Positions 8,575-18,060 of a stretch of 42,872 nucleotides of DNA are shown in pieces (within the stretch, counting starts at the first letter, position 1; every line of letters starts with the position of its first letter). Source of the stretch: Phytophthora sp. 'mugwort'. Lineage: Eukaryota > Oomycota > Peronosporomycetes > Peronosporales > Peronosporaceae. The DNA is taken from positions 1 through 42,872 of the forward strand of contig JAUCEF010000092.1 in assembly GCA_033558025.1 (NCBI GenBank). Reading direction: 5' to 3'. Under the pieces are notes generated by a model, which saw only the letters and a program-made list of their open reading frames with translations, was not told where the DNA came from and ran no database searches. The translations under genes and the position numbers were made by a program.

Positions 8575-10569
8575 TTATTTAATTAATAAAAAAATAAATA
8601 AAAATAATAAAATAGTAATAATATTAAAAAAATAAATAATAGAAAAAAAAATAATATTTATTAAACAAATAATGCTAATTAACATTAATAATGAATAGTG
8701 ATAAATATAACCTGTTTGTAATAAAATTATTTTTTGACTTAAGAAAGAAAAAACGGTTATTAAACCAAAAGGACCACACATTTCAATTAAACCTTTATCA
8801 ATCATTTTATATGTTACATTATAACCAACTTTTAATATATATTGATTAATAAATTCATAATAAATTTTATCAAAATACCATTTTCTATTTAAAAAATTAT
8901 AAAAATAAAGACCATATTTTGAAATTTTTAAGTTATATAAAAATCTAAATTTAAAAAAATATAAATAAAAGGCACAAAATAAGCCACAAAAACTTAAAAT
9001 AACAGGTAATAATTTAAAAAATGTTGGTAAAAATTCAGCATCAATCATTTGATTATTAAATGGATTTATATAAATTGAGTTATTCCAAAAATTTGAACCT
9101 AACCCAACAAACATATCTTTAGAAATATAACCTATAAAAATACTACCAAATGCTAAAACTCCTAAAGGAATACCCATTTCTAATGGAACATCATGTGCAT
9201 TTTTAATAACATTTTTATAGGCATTAGTTTCACTTAAAAAAGCAAAAAATAATAAACGTGTTGAATAGAATGCCGTAAAAAATGCACCAATAGTACCCAA
9301 CCAATAAGCAAAATGACCTGTTTCACTAAAACTTGAAAATGCAACTTCTAATATTAAATCTTTAGAATAAAAACCAGTTAAAAAAGGAAAACCCATTAAA
9401 GATAATGAACCTATTAAAAACATTATATAAGTAAAAGGTAAAATTCTTCTTAAACCACCCATTTTTCTTATATCTTGTTCATCACCCATAGCATGAATTA
9501 CAGCACCGGAACATAAAAATAATAATGCTTTAAAATATGCATGATTTGATAAATGAAAAATAGCTAAAGGATAATTTGATAATCCACAAGCAAAAAACAT
9601 ATAACCTAATTGACTACAAGTAGAATAGGCAACTATTTTTTTAAAATCATTTTGTACTAGACCAATTGTACTTGAGAAAAAGGCTGTAGAAGCTCCAATA
9701 ATTGTAATAACTTTTAAAGAAAACATTGAATATTCAAACATTGGTGAACAACGTGCAATTAAATAAACACCAGCAGTTACCATAGTCGCTGCATGGATTA
9801 ATGCCGAAACCGGCGTAGGTCCTTCCATAGCATCGGGTAACCATAAATGTAAAAAAATTTGAGCAGATTTACCCATAGCACCTATAAAAATTAAAATACA
9901 CGCAACATCAATAATACTTAAAATATAATTAAAAAAAATAAATTTAAAATCTTTAACAATAGAAATTGCTGCAAATGTACTAAAATATTCAATAGTTCTA
10001 ATATTATAAAAAACAGTTAATACACCTAATAATAAGATTAAATCACTAATTCGATTAACTAACATAGCTTTTATAGCTGCTTTATTCGCTTGTAAACGTG
10101 TAAACCAAAAATTAATTAATAAATATGAACAAAAACCAACACCTTCCCATCCAACAAACATTTGCATAAAATTATCACCTGTAACTAATATAATCATAAA
10201 AAAAGTAAATAGTGATAAATATGACATAAATCTAGATAAATGTGGATCATGATCCATATATTTAGAAGAATATAAATGAACTAAAGTTGAAATACTTGTT
10301 ACAACAATTAACATTATCATAGTTAAACTATCAAATAAAAAACACCAATTACAATTAAATAAACCACTATTAATCCAATTTGAAATATAAATAATATACT
10401 CATATTCATTTGTAATTGAATTATATATAATAATAAATGAAAAAAGACAACTTAAAAAAGTTGTTAATGTGGTTATAAATACAGAACCTTTACGGCCAAT
10501 ATAAAAACCAAATAATCCAGAAGCTACTGAACCTAAAAAAGGTAAAAAAATTAAAGTTAATAATAACAT
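8575..10569 (-). CDS. nad5: NADH dehydrogenase subunit 5
   Basis: A 664-residue antiporter-like proton-pumping subunit of complex I (NuoL). It has the characteristic region MFVGWEGVGFCSYLLINFW (residues about 137-155) with the conserved Glu, followed by the KAMLVNRISD segment with a key Lys. Later come LHLWLPDAMEGPTPVSALIHAATMVTAGVYL and FKKIVAYSTCSQLGYMF, which hold the channel Lys/His residues. The long C-terminal lateral helix and final transmembrane segment give the usual NuoL length. The frame is intact from ATG at 10569. The spacer upstream carries TATTCTTTAAGA on the minus strand. Confidence 0.97.
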   Translation of the reverse strand: MLLLTLIFLPFLGSVASGLFGFYIGRKGSVFITTLTTFLSCLFSFIIIYNSITNEYEYIIYISNWINSGLFNCNWCFLFDSLTMIMLIVVTSISTLVHLYSSKYMDHDPHLSRFMSYLSLFTFFMIILVTGDNFMQMFVGWEGVGFCSYLLINFWFTRLQANKAAIKAMLVNRISDLILLLGVLTVFYNIRTIEYFSTFAAISIVKDFKFIFFNYILSIIDVACILIFIGAMGKSAQIFLHLWLPDAMEGPTPVSALIHAATMVTAGVYLIARCSPMFEYSMFSLKVITIIGASTAFFSSTIGLVQNDFKKIVAYSTCSQLGYMFFACGLSNYPLAIFHLSNHAYFKALLFLCSGAVIHAMGDEQDIRKMGGLRRILPFTYIMFLIGSLSLMGFPFLTGFYSKDLILEVAFSSFSETGHFAYWLGTIGAFFTAFYSTRLLFFAFLSETNAYKNVIKNAHDVPLEMGIPLGVLAFGSIFIGYISKDMFVGLGSNFWNNSIYINPFNNQMIDAEFLPTFFKLLPVILSFCGLFCAFYLYFFKFRFLYNLKISKYGLYFYNFLNRKWYFDKIYYEFINQYILKVGYNVTYKMIDKGLIEMCGPFGLITVFSFLSQKIILLQTGYIYHYSLLMLISIICLINIIFFSIIYFFNIITILLFLFIFLLIK

Positions 10570-10628
10570 AATAGAATAAAATAAATTTAAATTATTTAAA
10601 AATATAATAATAATTTTAAAATAATTCT

Positions 10629-10640
10629 TCTTAAAGAATA
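10629..10640 (-). promoter_or_regulatory. Shared 12-base spacer motif upstream of nad5
   Basis: The minus strand reads TATTCTTTAAGA, 59 bases before the nad5 start and in the same sense as nad5. It is identical to the sites before cox2 and atp9. Function is not known. Confidence 0.3.
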
Positions 10641-10678
10641 AATATTTTTTAAAAAATTAATATTAGAATAATATTTAA

Positions 10679-10704
10679 AATTATTTTCTATATAGAAAAT
10701 AATT
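10679..10704. repeat. 26-bp perfect palindrome in the atp1-nad5 spacer
   Basis: The sequence reads AATTATTTTCTAT and then its exact reverse complement, with no loop. It lies between atp1 and nad5 on the minus-strand block and may form a cruciform or an RNA hairpin that separates the two messages. Confidence 0.7.
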
Positions 10705-10739
10705 AATTTTTATCTGTTATGTTTTATTTACAAAATATT

Positions 10740-10772
10740 ATAATTATTTTTTATTAATAAAAAAATAATTAT
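10740..10772 (-). terminator. AT-rich hairpin just after the atp1 stop
   Basis: ATAATTATTTTTTATT (10740-10755) and AATAAAAAAATAATTAT (10756-10772) are near-perfect inverted repeats ending 2 bases from the atp1 stop codon on the minus strand. A 3'-end hairpin is possible. The composition is pure A/T, so a chance origin is also possible. Confidence 0.4.
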
Positions 10773-10773
10773 A

Positions 10774-12303
10774 TTATTTTGTAATAAAATTATTAGTAAA
10801 ATTTGTTGCTAAAATATTAAGTTTTTTTTCTAATTCTTTAGATATTTCTTTTTTATTTAAGATTTCTTCTAAAATATTAAAATGATTATTTTTTATAAAA
10901 TTTAACCAACTAATTTCAAAACTTGAAATTTTATCAACAGCAATTTTATCTAAGAAACCACGTACACCTAAATAAATAATTACAATTTGATTTTCAACAG
11001 ATAACGGTATATTTAAACCTTGTTTTAACATTTCTGTTAATCTAATCCCTCTATTTAATTGTTGTTGAGTTGTAGCATCTAAATCAGAACCAAATTGAGC
11101 AAATGCTTGTACTTCTCTAAATTGTGCTAATTCTAATTTCATTGTACCAGCAATTTGTTTCATAGCTTTAATTTGTGCAGAAGAACCAACACGACTTACA
11201 GATAATCCAACACTAATTGCAGGTCTTTGACCTTCATTAAATAATTCTGTTTCTAAAAAAATTTGTCCATCAGTAATTGAAATAACATTTGTTGGAATAT
11301 AAGCAGAAACATCTCCAGCTTGTGTTTCAATAATAGGTAATGCGGTTAATGAACCACCACCAATTTTTTTATTCATTTTAGCAGCTCTTTCTAATAAACG
11401 AGAGTGTAAATAAAAAACATCTCCAGGATAAGCTTCTCTACCTGGAGGTCTTCTTAATAATAAAGACATTTGTCTATAAGCTACCGCTTGTTTTGATAAA
11501 TCATCATAGAAAATAACAGCATGTTTACCATTATCTCTAAAATATTCACCTAAAGCACAACCAGTATATGGAGCTAAATATTGTAAGGGTGCTGAATCTG
11601 AAGCAGTAGCCGCTACAATAACAGAAAAAAACATTGCATTTTTTTCTTCTAAAGTTTTTGTTAATTCAGCAATTGTTGATCTTTTTTGACCAACACCTAC
11701 ATAAATACAATATAATTGATTATTTATATCTTTTTTTAAATGAGGTTCTCTTTGATTAATTATAGTATCAATAGCAATAGATGTTTTACCTGTTTGTCTA
11801 TCACCAATAATTAATTCCCTTTGACCACGACCAATAGGAATTAAACTATCTACAGCTTTTAAACCTGTTTGTACAGGTTGTTTAACACTTTCTCTAGGCA
11901 TAATACCTGGAGCTTTAACTTCAACTCTACTTTCTAATTTACTGTTAATTTGACCTTTACCATCAATGGGTTGTCCTAAAGCATCAACTACTCTACCTAA
12001 TACTTCAGGTCCTACAGGTACACTAACAATAGATCCAGTTCTTCGTACAAAATTACCTTCTTGAATTTCTCTATCATTACTAAAAACAACAACACCAACA
12101 ACATCAGGTTCTAAATTTAAAGCCATTCCTTTAATATTACCATTATTAAATTCAACCATTTCACCTGCTTGAATTTTAGTTAAACCATAACATCTTGCAA
12201 TACCATCACTCATTGAAAGAACAATACCTGTTTCTTGTAAACTTTTTTCATCTTTATATTTTTTAATATTTGATTCCAGTATATATGATAATTCAATAGC
12301 CAT
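10774..12303 (-). CDS. atp1: ATP synthase F1 subunit alpha
   Basis: A 509-residue catalytic-head subunit of complex V on the matrix side. The Walker A motif GDRQTGKT is at residues 167-174. Other alpha-subunit marks are [36 protein letters not shown], the [23 protein letters not shown] segment, and [15 protein letters not shown] near the C-terminal third with the arginine finger. Length is typical for the family and the frame is intact. The ATG at 12303 gives the expected MAIELS N-terminus. atp1 retention in mtDNA is typical of protists and plants and not of animals or fungi. Confidence 0.97.
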   Translation of the reverse strand: MAIELSYILESNIKKYKDEKSLQETGIVLSMSDGIARCYGLTKIQAGEMVEFNNGNIKGMALNLEPDVVGVVVFSNDREIQEGNFVRRTGSIVSVPVGPEVLGRVVDALGQPIDGKGQINSKLESRVEVKAPGIMPRESVKQPVQTGLKAVDSLIPIGRGQRELIIGDRQTGKTSIAIDTIINQREPHLKKDINNQLYCIYVGVGQKRSTIAELTKTLEEKNAMFFSVIVAATASDSAPLQYLAPYTGCALGEYFRDNGKHAVIFYDDLSKQAVAYRQMSLLLRRPPGREAYPGDVFYLHSRLLERAAKMNKKIGGGSLTALPIIETQAGDVSAYIPTNVISITDGQIFLETELFNEGQRPAISVGLSVSRVGSSAQIKAMKQIAGTMKLELAQFREVQAFAQFGSDLDATTQQQLNRGIRLTEMLKQGLNIPLSVENQIVIIYLGVRGFLDKIAVDKISSFEISWLNFIKNNHFNILEEILNKKEISKELEKKLNILATNFTNNFITK

Positions 12304-12382
12304 AGAGGTTATTAAATTATCATATTATTTAATAATTATAAATTATTATAATTACCAAAATATATCAAATATATATTTTTTA

Positions 12383-12454
12383 TACCCTTTACGAGAATTG
12401 AACTCGTATTTTTACCGTGAAAAGGTAATGTCCTAACCATTAGACTAAAAGGGC
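12383..12454 (-). tRNA. trnE(uuc): tRNA-Glu (anticodon UUC)
   Basis: Minus-strand cloverleaf with acceptor GCCCTTT/AAAGGGT, D-arm AGTCTAATGGTTAGGAC, anticodon loop containing TTC, and T-loop TTCAATT. Lies between atp1 and nad4. Confidence 0.92.
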
Positions 12455-12478
12455 TTTTTATTAAACAAAAAATTTTGT

Positions 12479-13954
12479 TTAATAAAAATAAGAAAAATCA
12501 ATATGTATTAAAATTTTTGAAACACTTTCATGCATACAACTTTCAAAAATTTTAGGATATAAACCTAATAAAAAGATATTTATAATTAATATTAAATGAA
12601 TTAAAAATTCACGATAAGTTAAATCATAATAAATTTTTAAATAAATATTTTGAATATTACCATAACAAATTCGATTATAAAATAATAAAGAATATACCCC
12701 ACCCAAAAACATACCAATTGTCGCAAAAACAGCTGTTGTAGTATTATCTTCAAAAACTCCAGTTAAAATAAGAATTTCACCCACAAAACTACTTGAACCT
12801 GGAATAGACATATTTGCTAATACATAAATAAATAATGCAATACAAAATAAAGGCATTGTATGTGCTAAACCACCATAATAATTAATAAATCTTGTATGAT
12901 ATCGATCATATAAACATCCAATTGAAAAAAATAAACCACTCGATACTAAACCATGACTAATCATTTGAATAATACTACCTTCTAATCCTTGAATAGTTAA
13001 AGAAAAAATACCCAATATTATAAAATTCATATGAGCAACTGATGCATAAGCAATAATACGTTTCAAATCTGTTTGTCGTATAGCTGTTAATGACGCATAA
13101 ATAACAGATATTAAACATAAAACTAAAATATACGGTGTAAAATATAATGCAGCTTTAGGAAATAAAGGAACTAAAAACCTAATCATACCGTATGATCCTA
13201 ATTTTAATAAAATACCAGCTAATAGTACAGAACCTGCGGTAGGTGCTTCAACATGTGCTTCCGGTAACCAAACATGAAAAGGTAACATTGGAACTTTAAC
13301 AGCAAATGATAAAAAAAAAGCTAAGAAATAAAATTTTTCATATGAAAAATTAAAATTACTATAATATAATATTTGATAATCAGTTGTACCCACAGTTAAA
13401 AATAAATGAATAATGGCAATAAACATAAATAATGAACCTGCTAATGTATACATAAAAAACAAATATGAAGCTTTAATTTTACGTTCTCTTGAACCCCAAA
13501 TACCTATAATTAAAAACATAGGAATTAATACACTTTCAAAGAAAATATAAAAAATAAGTACATCTAATATACTAAATGAAATGATTAAACAAAATTCTAA
13601 AATAAAATATAAAATAAAATATTCTTTTATATTTTTATTAATCATTTCATAACTAATTAACATACAGATTGGAATCAAAAATGTTGTTAAAATTATAAAA
13701 AATAATGAAATACCATCAATACCTAAATAAAAATTAATATTAAATTGACTAATCCATTCTATTTTAAATAAATATTGAAAATTAGAAGTTGATTTATCAA
13801 ATAAAATCCATAAAGGTAATGACATTAAAAAAATGAAAAAAGACATAAAAATACTAAAATTTTTTATAAATTTTTCATTTTTCGAAAAAGCTAATATAAT
13901 AACCGTAATTAATGGTAAAATAAGTAAAAAAATTAATATAAACTTATTAAACAT
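12479..13954 (-). CDS. nad4: NADH dehydrogenase subunit 4
   Basis: A 491-residue antiporter-like complex I subunit (NuoM). Conserved parts are FYIFFESVLIPMFLIIGIWG with the essential Glu, the LPFHVWLPEAHVEAPTAGSV segment, and LKRIIAYASVAHMNFIILG with the channel Lys. The open frame runs upstream to 14026 inside trnH, but the ATG at 13954 (MFNKFILIFL) clears the tRNA and gives the normal N-terminal membrane helix, so I take that start. The frame is intact. It is read away from trnH with a 21-base gap. Confidence 0.96.
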   Translation of the reverse strand: MFNKFILIFLLILPLITVIILAFSKNEKFIKNFSIFMSFFIFLMSLPLWILFDKSTSNFQYLFKIEWISQFNINFYLGIDGISLFFIILTTFLIPICMLISYEMINKNIKEYFILYFILEFCLIISFSILDVLIFYIFFESVLIPMFLIIGIWGSRERKIKASYLFFMYTLAGSLFMFIAIIHLFLTVGTTDYQILYYSNFNFSYEKFYFLAFFLSFAVKVPMLPFHVWLPEAHVEAPTAGSVLLAGILLKLGSYGMIRFLVPLFPKAALYFTPYILVLCLISVIYASLTAIRQTDLKRIIAYASVAHMNFIILGIFSLTIQGLEGSIIQMISHGLVSSGLFFSIGCLYDRYHTRFINYYGGLAHTMPLFCIALFIYVLANMSIPGSSSFVGEILILTGVFEDNTTTAVFATIGMFLGGVYSLLFYNRICYGNIQNIYLKIYYDLTYREFLIHLILIINIFLLGLYPKIFESCMHESVSKILIHIDFSYFY

Positions 13955-13975
13955 AAAAAAATTTAATTTAAAAAT

Positions 13976-14049
13976 GGGCGAAAAATGGGACTTGAACCCA
14001 TAACACTTAGACCCACAATCTAACACTCTACCTTTAAGTTATAATCGCC
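13976..14049 (-). tRNA. trnH(gug): tRNA-His (anticodon GUG)
   Basis: Minus-strand cloverleaf with acceptor GGCGATT against TTTCGCC (one weak pair), anticodon loop with GTG and T-loop TTCAAGT. Confidence 0.88.
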
Positions 14050-14052
14050 TTT

Positions 14053-14472
14053 TTAAATTTTTCTTAAATAATATATAAAATTTAAAAATGATTGAACAAT
14101 TAAATTATTTAAAGGTGGATAGTTTTTAGATAATATTTGTTTTACTTTTAAATTAGAATAAATATTATTTTGAATACTCAAATAAATTAATTCAAGTTTT
14201 TTAAAATTATATAAATCCCTTATTAAATTTAATTCATTATTTCCATAAATTATTAAAATAGAACCTTGTCCTTTTAATTTTAAAAAAATATCAATAATTA
14301 AATTTTGATTTAATATTAAAGATTTATAATCAAATTTTTTAATTTTTTTTTTTAAAGATATTATTTCATTAATATTTAAATCATTATAACGAAATATATA
14401 TATATATTTATAAGTTTGTTTAATTTTTTGTAATTGATTTAATTTATACTTTTTAAATTTTTTTTTTTGCAT
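14053..14472 (-). CDS. rpl10: Probable ribosomal protein L10
   Basis: A 139-residue basic protein between trnH and nad7. The order of features fits L10. A basic N-terminus is followed by a beta strand (YKYIYIFRYNDLN), then ISLKKKIKKFDYKSLILNQNLIIDIF, equivalent to the L10 stretch that ends in a KNTL-like turn. Next is KLKGQGSILIIYGNN, matching the Gly-containing strand before the acidic loop. The end, KQILSKNYPPLNNLIVQSFLNFIYYL, resembles the L10 helix of the L7/L12-binding region. Sequence identity is low. rpl10 is known in plant and some protist mtDNAs. No other family fits better. Confidence 0.5.
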   Translation of the reverse strand: MQKKKFKKYKLNQLQKIKQTYKYIYIFRYNDLNINEIISLKKKIKKFDYKSLILNQNLIIDIFLKLKGQGSILIIYGNNELNLIRDLYNFKKLELIYLSIQNNIYSNLKVKQILSKNYPPLNNLIVQSFLNFIYYLRKI

Positions 14473-14510
14473 AATTTATTGAAAATAAAATTTTATTCTA
14501 ATAATTAATA

Positions 14511-15689
14511 TTAACGATCAATTTCACCAAAAACAACATCTAAAGTACCAATAATTGTAACAACATCAGCAATCATATGATTTTTAGCTATAAAATCTAA
14601 TGCTTGTAAATGTAAAAATCCTGGTGATTTAATTTTACATCTGTAGGGTTTATTTGTACCATCTGCTACTAAATAAACACCATACTCACCTTTAGGTGCC
14701 TCAATAACTGTATAAGTTTCACCAGCATTTACACAAATATTTTCTGAATAATATTTAAAATGATGAATTAAAGACTCCATAGAATTTTTAATTTGAATTC
14801 TATTTGGATTTGTAATTTTTTTATCATCTAATTTAATAGGACCTTGGGGAATTTTATTAAGTACTTGCAAAATAATTCGAATTGATTGTCGCATTTCTTC
14901 TATTCTAATTAAATAACGATCATAACAATCGCCATTTGTACCTACAGGTATATCAAATTTTAATTGATCATAAATTTCATAAGGTTGTGTTTTACGTAAA
15001 TCCCATGAAATACCTGATCCACGTAACATAACACCACTAAAACCAAAATTTAAAGCATCTTTAGCAGATATAATACCAATATCTACTAATCTTTGTTTCC
15101 AAATTCTATTATTAGTTAACATTTCTTCAATTTCATCTAAACGGGTATTAAATTGTTCACAAAAAATATATATATCATTTAACAAACCTTTAGGCAAATC
15201 TTGATTAACACCTCCAGGTCTAAAATAAGCTGCATGCATACGTGCACCAGAAACACGTTCATAAAATTCCATTAATTTCTCACGTTCTTCAAATCCCCAA
15301 AAATAAGGTGTCATAGCTCCTACATCTAAAGCATGACAACATACAGCTAATAAATGATTTAAGATACGTGTTATTTCTGAAAATAAAACTCTTATATATT
15401 GTGCTCGTAAAGGTATATCACAATTTAATAATTTTTCAATAGCCAAAACATATGCATGTTCTTGACACATCATAGATACATAATCTAAACGATCAAAATA
15501 AGGTAACGCCTGTAAATAATTTTTATATTCAATTAATTTTTCTGTACCTCTATGTAATAAACCTATATGTGAATCAGCTTTTTTAACAACTTCACCGTTT
15601 AATTCTAAAATTAAACGTAAAACACCATGAGCCGCTGGATGTTGTGGACCAAAATTTATAGAAAAATTTTTAATTTTTTTTAATGACAT
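14511..15689 (-). CDS. nad7: NADH dehydrogenase subunit 7 (49-kDa subunit)
   Basis: A 392-residue peripheral-arm subunit of complex I (NuoD) lining the quinone pocket. Conserved elements are [15 protein letters not shown] near residue 12 with the quinone-site His, [12 protein letters not shown], the [20 protein letters not shown] segment with its Tyr, and [18 protein letters not shown]. The C-terminus ends in DVVFGEIDR, the conserved family end. The frame is intact. An uninterrupted run of 20 T (20 A on the coding strand) immediately precedes the start codon. Confidence 0.97.
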   Translation of the reverse strand: MSLKKIKNFSINFGPQHPAAHGVLRLILELNGEVVKKADSHIGLLHRGTEKLIEYKNYLQALPYFDRLDYVSMMCQEHAYVLAIEKLLNCDIPLRAQYIRVLFSEITRILNHLLAVCCHALDVGAMTPYFWGFEEREKLMEFYERVSGARMHAAYFRPGGVNQDLPKGLLNDIYIFCEQFNTRLDEIEEMLTNNRIWKQRLVDIGIISAKDALNFGFSGVMLRGSGISWDLRKTQPYEIYDQLKFDIPVGTNGDCYDRYLIRIEEMRQSIRIILQVLNKIPQGPIKLDDKKITNPNRIQIKNSMESLIHHFKYYSENICVNAGETYTVIEAPKGEYGVYLVADGTNKPYRCKIKSPGFLHLQALDFIAKNHMIADVVTIIGTLDVVFGEIDR

Positions 15690-15805
15690 TTTTTTTTTTT
15701 TTTTTTTTTAATAAAAATATAATATTTATAAATTAATTTTTTTATAAATATATAGCATATATAGTAAGTAAGTATTTTTAAAATATTTATTTCTTTTATT
15801 ACATT
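15690..15805. promoter_or_regulatory. Divergent spacer between nad7 and nad2
   Basis: These 116 bases separate the minus-strand block ending at nad7's 5' end from the plus-strand block starting with nad2. They therefore should hold start signals for both directions, unless transcription is whole-genome. Contents: a T20 run (15690-15709), AT-rich sequence, and the short palindromic TATATAGCATATATA. Promoter identity is inference. Confidence 0.4.
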
Positions 15806-17299
15806 ATGTTTTTTCAGGAAATTTTTAATAATAATTTTGAAATTATTATCCCCGAATTTTTTTTAACAACTTTTTTATTAATTTTATTATTATTTGGTGT
15901 TTTTTATAAAAAAAATCAAAATGCTCAAAAAATTTTGATTATTAAAAATATTACTACTATAATAATATATTTATTATTAATTCTTTTAATATTAACGTTA
16001 AATATAACAAATATTTCAAGTAACATATTAAATGGTGTATTACTTATTAATAATTTTACACAATTTATTAAAATAATTTTAATTTTATTAACAATTATTT
16101 GTTTTTTAATACAACAAAAATATTTAATACAACAAAAAATAAATTCATATGAAATTAATATATTAATGTTAATATCATTATTGGGTTTAATGTTATTGGT
16201 ATCTGCAAATCATTTTATTACTTTATATTTAGCAATTGAATTACAAAGTTTAAGTTTTTATATATTAACATCCACCCAAAAAAAATCGATATTATCAATT
16301 GAGGCTGGTTTAAAATATTTTATTTTAGGATCAATTGCTTCAGGTTTTATTCTATTTGGTTCTTCAATAATTTATGCTATTACAGGTTCATTAAATTTTA
16401 ATAATATTTTTTTAATATTATCAAATATAAATTTTTTAGATAATATAAATATATTAATTAGTTTATCTTATGGATTAATTTTTATTTTAGTTGGTATTTT
16501 ATTTAAAATAGGTGCTACACCTTTTCATTTTTGGTTGCCTGATGTATATGAAGGTGCTCCAAATAATATTTCAAGTTTTTTTGCTATTGTACCAAAAATT
16601 GCTTTTATAGGAATTTTAATTCGTTTATTTTTTGAGATTTTTTTTAATATTTCATATTTCTTTGAAATTTTTTTTTATATTATTTCATTTTTATCTATGT
16701 TAATCGGTGCATTATCGGCATTACAACAAAAAAAAATCAAAAGATTATTAGCTTATAGTGCAATAAGTCATGTAGGTTTTATATTAATAGGATTTACTTC
16801 AAATATGTTAAATAATATTCCATTTATTTTATTATATATTATAATTTATATTATAACAAGTATTAATTTATGGACTTCTTATTTATCTTTAAATATCAAT
16901 CATAAACCAATTAAATATTTAACAGATTTATCAAATATATATACTATTAATAAATTAATTGCTATTATTATAATCATAAATATTTTTTCATTAGCTGGTA
17001 TACCCCCATTAGCGGGTTTTTTTTCAAAATTATTTATATTTTTTTCAGCTATTAAAAATAATTATTTTAGTTTAGTATTTTTTGGTATTATTATAAGTGT
17101 TTTAAGCTCTTTTTATTATTTAAAAATAATTAAAATTATTTATTTTGAAAAAATATTTAGAAAAATGTATATTTCACAAATAAATAAAAGTCAAAGTATA
17201 ATATTATTAATTAGTACTCAATTTATTTTATTTTTATTTATTTATCCTAATATTATATTAATAAATTTAAACAAAATTTATTTATATTTATTAATATAA
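15806..17299 (+). CDS. nad2: NADH dehydrogenase subunit 2
   Basis: A 497-residue antiporter-like complex I subunit (NuoN). Recognisable parts are FITLYLAIELQSLSFYIL with the essential Glu, IGATPFHFWLPDVYEGAPNNISSFFAI, KIKRLLAYSAISHVGFILIG with the channel Lys, and SLAGIPPLAGFFSKLFIFFSAI. Length is normal for protist nad2 and there is no internal stop. The ATG at 15806 starts the first helix at once. trnF follows 6 bases after the stop. Confidence 0.96.
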   Translation: MFFQEIFNNNFEIIIPEFFLTTFLLILLLFGVFYKKNQNAQKILIIKNITTIIIYLLLILLILTLNITNISSNILNGVLLINNFTQFIKIILILLTIICFLIQQKYLIQQKINSYEINILMLISLLGLMLLVSANHFITLYLAIELQSLSFYILTSTQKKSILSIEAGLKYFILGSIASGFILFGSSIIYAITGSLNFNNIFLILSNINFLDNINILISLSYGLIFILVGILFKIGATPFHFWLPDVYEGAPNNISSFFAIVPKIAFIGILIRLFFEIFFNISYFFEIFFYIISFLSMLIGALSALQQKKIKRLLAYSAISHVGFILIGFTSNMLNNIPFILLYIIIYIITSINLWTSYLSLNINHKPIKYLTDLSNIYTINKLIAIIIIINIFSLAGIPPLAGFFSKLFIFFSAIKNNYFSLVFFGIIISVLSSFYYLKIIKIIYFEKIFRKMYISQINKSQSIILLISTQFILFLFIYPNIILINLNKIYLYLLI

Positions 17300-17305
17300 T
17301 ATTTA

Positions 17306-17379
17306 GTTTGGATAGCTCAGTTGGTTAGAGTAAAAGACTGAAAATCTTTGTGTCGGTGGTTCAAATCCACCTCCAGACA
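17306..17379 (+). tRNA. trnF(gaa): tRNA-Phe (anticodon GAA)
   Basis: Acceptor GTTTGGA/TCCAGAC, D-arm AGCTCAGTTGGTTAGAG, anticodon loop CTGAAAA and T-loop TTCAAAT. Confidence 0.93.
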
Positions 17380-17395
17380 ATTTTATTATTAAAAT

Positions 17396-17722
17396 ATGTA
17401 TCTTTTAAGAATAACTTTTAAATCATTTCAAAAAATAAATCAACTCAAACAAAATTTATTAAAATTAAAAAAAATTAATAAATTCAAAAATATTCAAATA
17501 CCCGGTGTATTTCAAACAAAACAAAAAAAAAAAATTTTTACATTATTAAGATCTCCCCATGTAAATAAAAAATCACGTGAACATTTTATTCATAAAAATT
17601 ATACTTCTAAAATTAATATAAAATTTAAAAATATTTTTTATTTATTAAATTTTTTAGTTTTAATTAAAAAATTTTTATCTAAAAATTCATTAATAAATAT
17701 TAAAATTATAAAAAAAAATTAA
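17396..17722 (+). CDS. rps10: Ribosomal protein S10
   Basis: A 108-residue small-subunit protein that in bacteria sits in the 30S head. The diagnostic core is FTLLRSPHVNKKSREHFIHKNY (residues about 50-71), matching the S10 loop (VLRSPHVNKKSREQFE). The N-terminal strand (LLRITFKSF) and the C-terminal strand (LINIKIIK) fit the family fold. ATG at 17396 begins 16 bases after trnF. Four tRNA genes separate it from rps12. Confidence 0.93.
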   Translation: MYLLRITFKSFQKINQLKQNLLKLKKINKFKNIQIPGVFQTKQKKKIFTLLRSPHVNKKSREHFIHKNYTSKINIKFKNIFYLLNFLVLIKKFLSKNSLINIKIIKKN

Positions 17723-17732
17723 AATTAAACTT

Positions 17733-17806
17733 ATGCTTATAGCTTAAATGGATAAAGCGTTAGATTGCGGATCTATAAAATGAAAGTTCAAATCTTTCTA
17801 AGCATA
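17733..17806 (+). tRNA. trnR(gcg): tRNA-Arg (anticodon GCG)
   Basis: Acceptor ATGCTTA/TAAGCAT, anticodon loop TTGCGGA giving GCG, T-loop TTCAAAT. It is the only tRNA for CGN codons in the window, although CGA codons occur (for example in nad1 and rps12), which a G34 anticodon would not normally read. Confidence 0.88.
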
Positions 17807-17820
17807 TATTTTATTTATTT

Positions 17821-17892
17821 TGAAGTATAGCCAAGTGGTAAGGCCTCCGTTTTTGGTACGGAAAATCAAAGGTTCGAATCCTTTTACTTCAA
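17821..17892 (+). tRNA. trnQ(uug): tRNA-Gln (anticodon UUG)
   Basis: Acceptor TGAAGTA/TACTTCA, D-arm AGCCAAGTGGTAAGGC, anticodon loop with TTG, T-loop TTCGAAT. Confidence 0.93.
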
Positions 17893-17894
17893 AA

Positions 17895-17968
17895 GGGCCT
17901 ATAACTCAGTTGGTTAGAGTATACGCCTGATAAGTGTAAAGTCAGTAGTTCAAATCTACTTAGGCCCA
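17895..17968 (+). tRNA. trnI(gau): tRNA-Ile (anticodon GAU)
   Basis: Acceptor GGGCCTA/TAGGCCC, D-arm AACTCAGTTGGTTAGAG, anticodon loop CTGATAA, T-loop TTCAAAT. Reads AUY. Confidence 0.93.
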
Positions 17969-17970
17969 AT

Positions 17971-18043
17971 GAATAATTAACTCAATTGGTAGAGTATTTC
18001 GTTTACACCGAAAATGTTAGCGGTTCGAGTCCGTTATTATTCA
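17971..18043 (+). tRNA. trnV(uac): tRNA-Val (anticodon UAC)
   Basis: Acceptor GAATAAT/ATTATTC, anticodon loop containing TAC, T-loop TTCGAGT. It is the last of four tRNAs before rps12. Confidence 0.92.
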
Positions 18044-18060
18044 ATAAAATAACAAATAAT

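Noticed and set aside
13955..14026. N-terminal extension of nad4
   Set aside because: It overlaps trnH and adds residues not seen in NuoM; the ATG at 13954 is the better start.
17986..18060. N-terminal extension of rps12
   Set aside because: It lies within trnV; the ATG at 18061 gives the standard S12 start.
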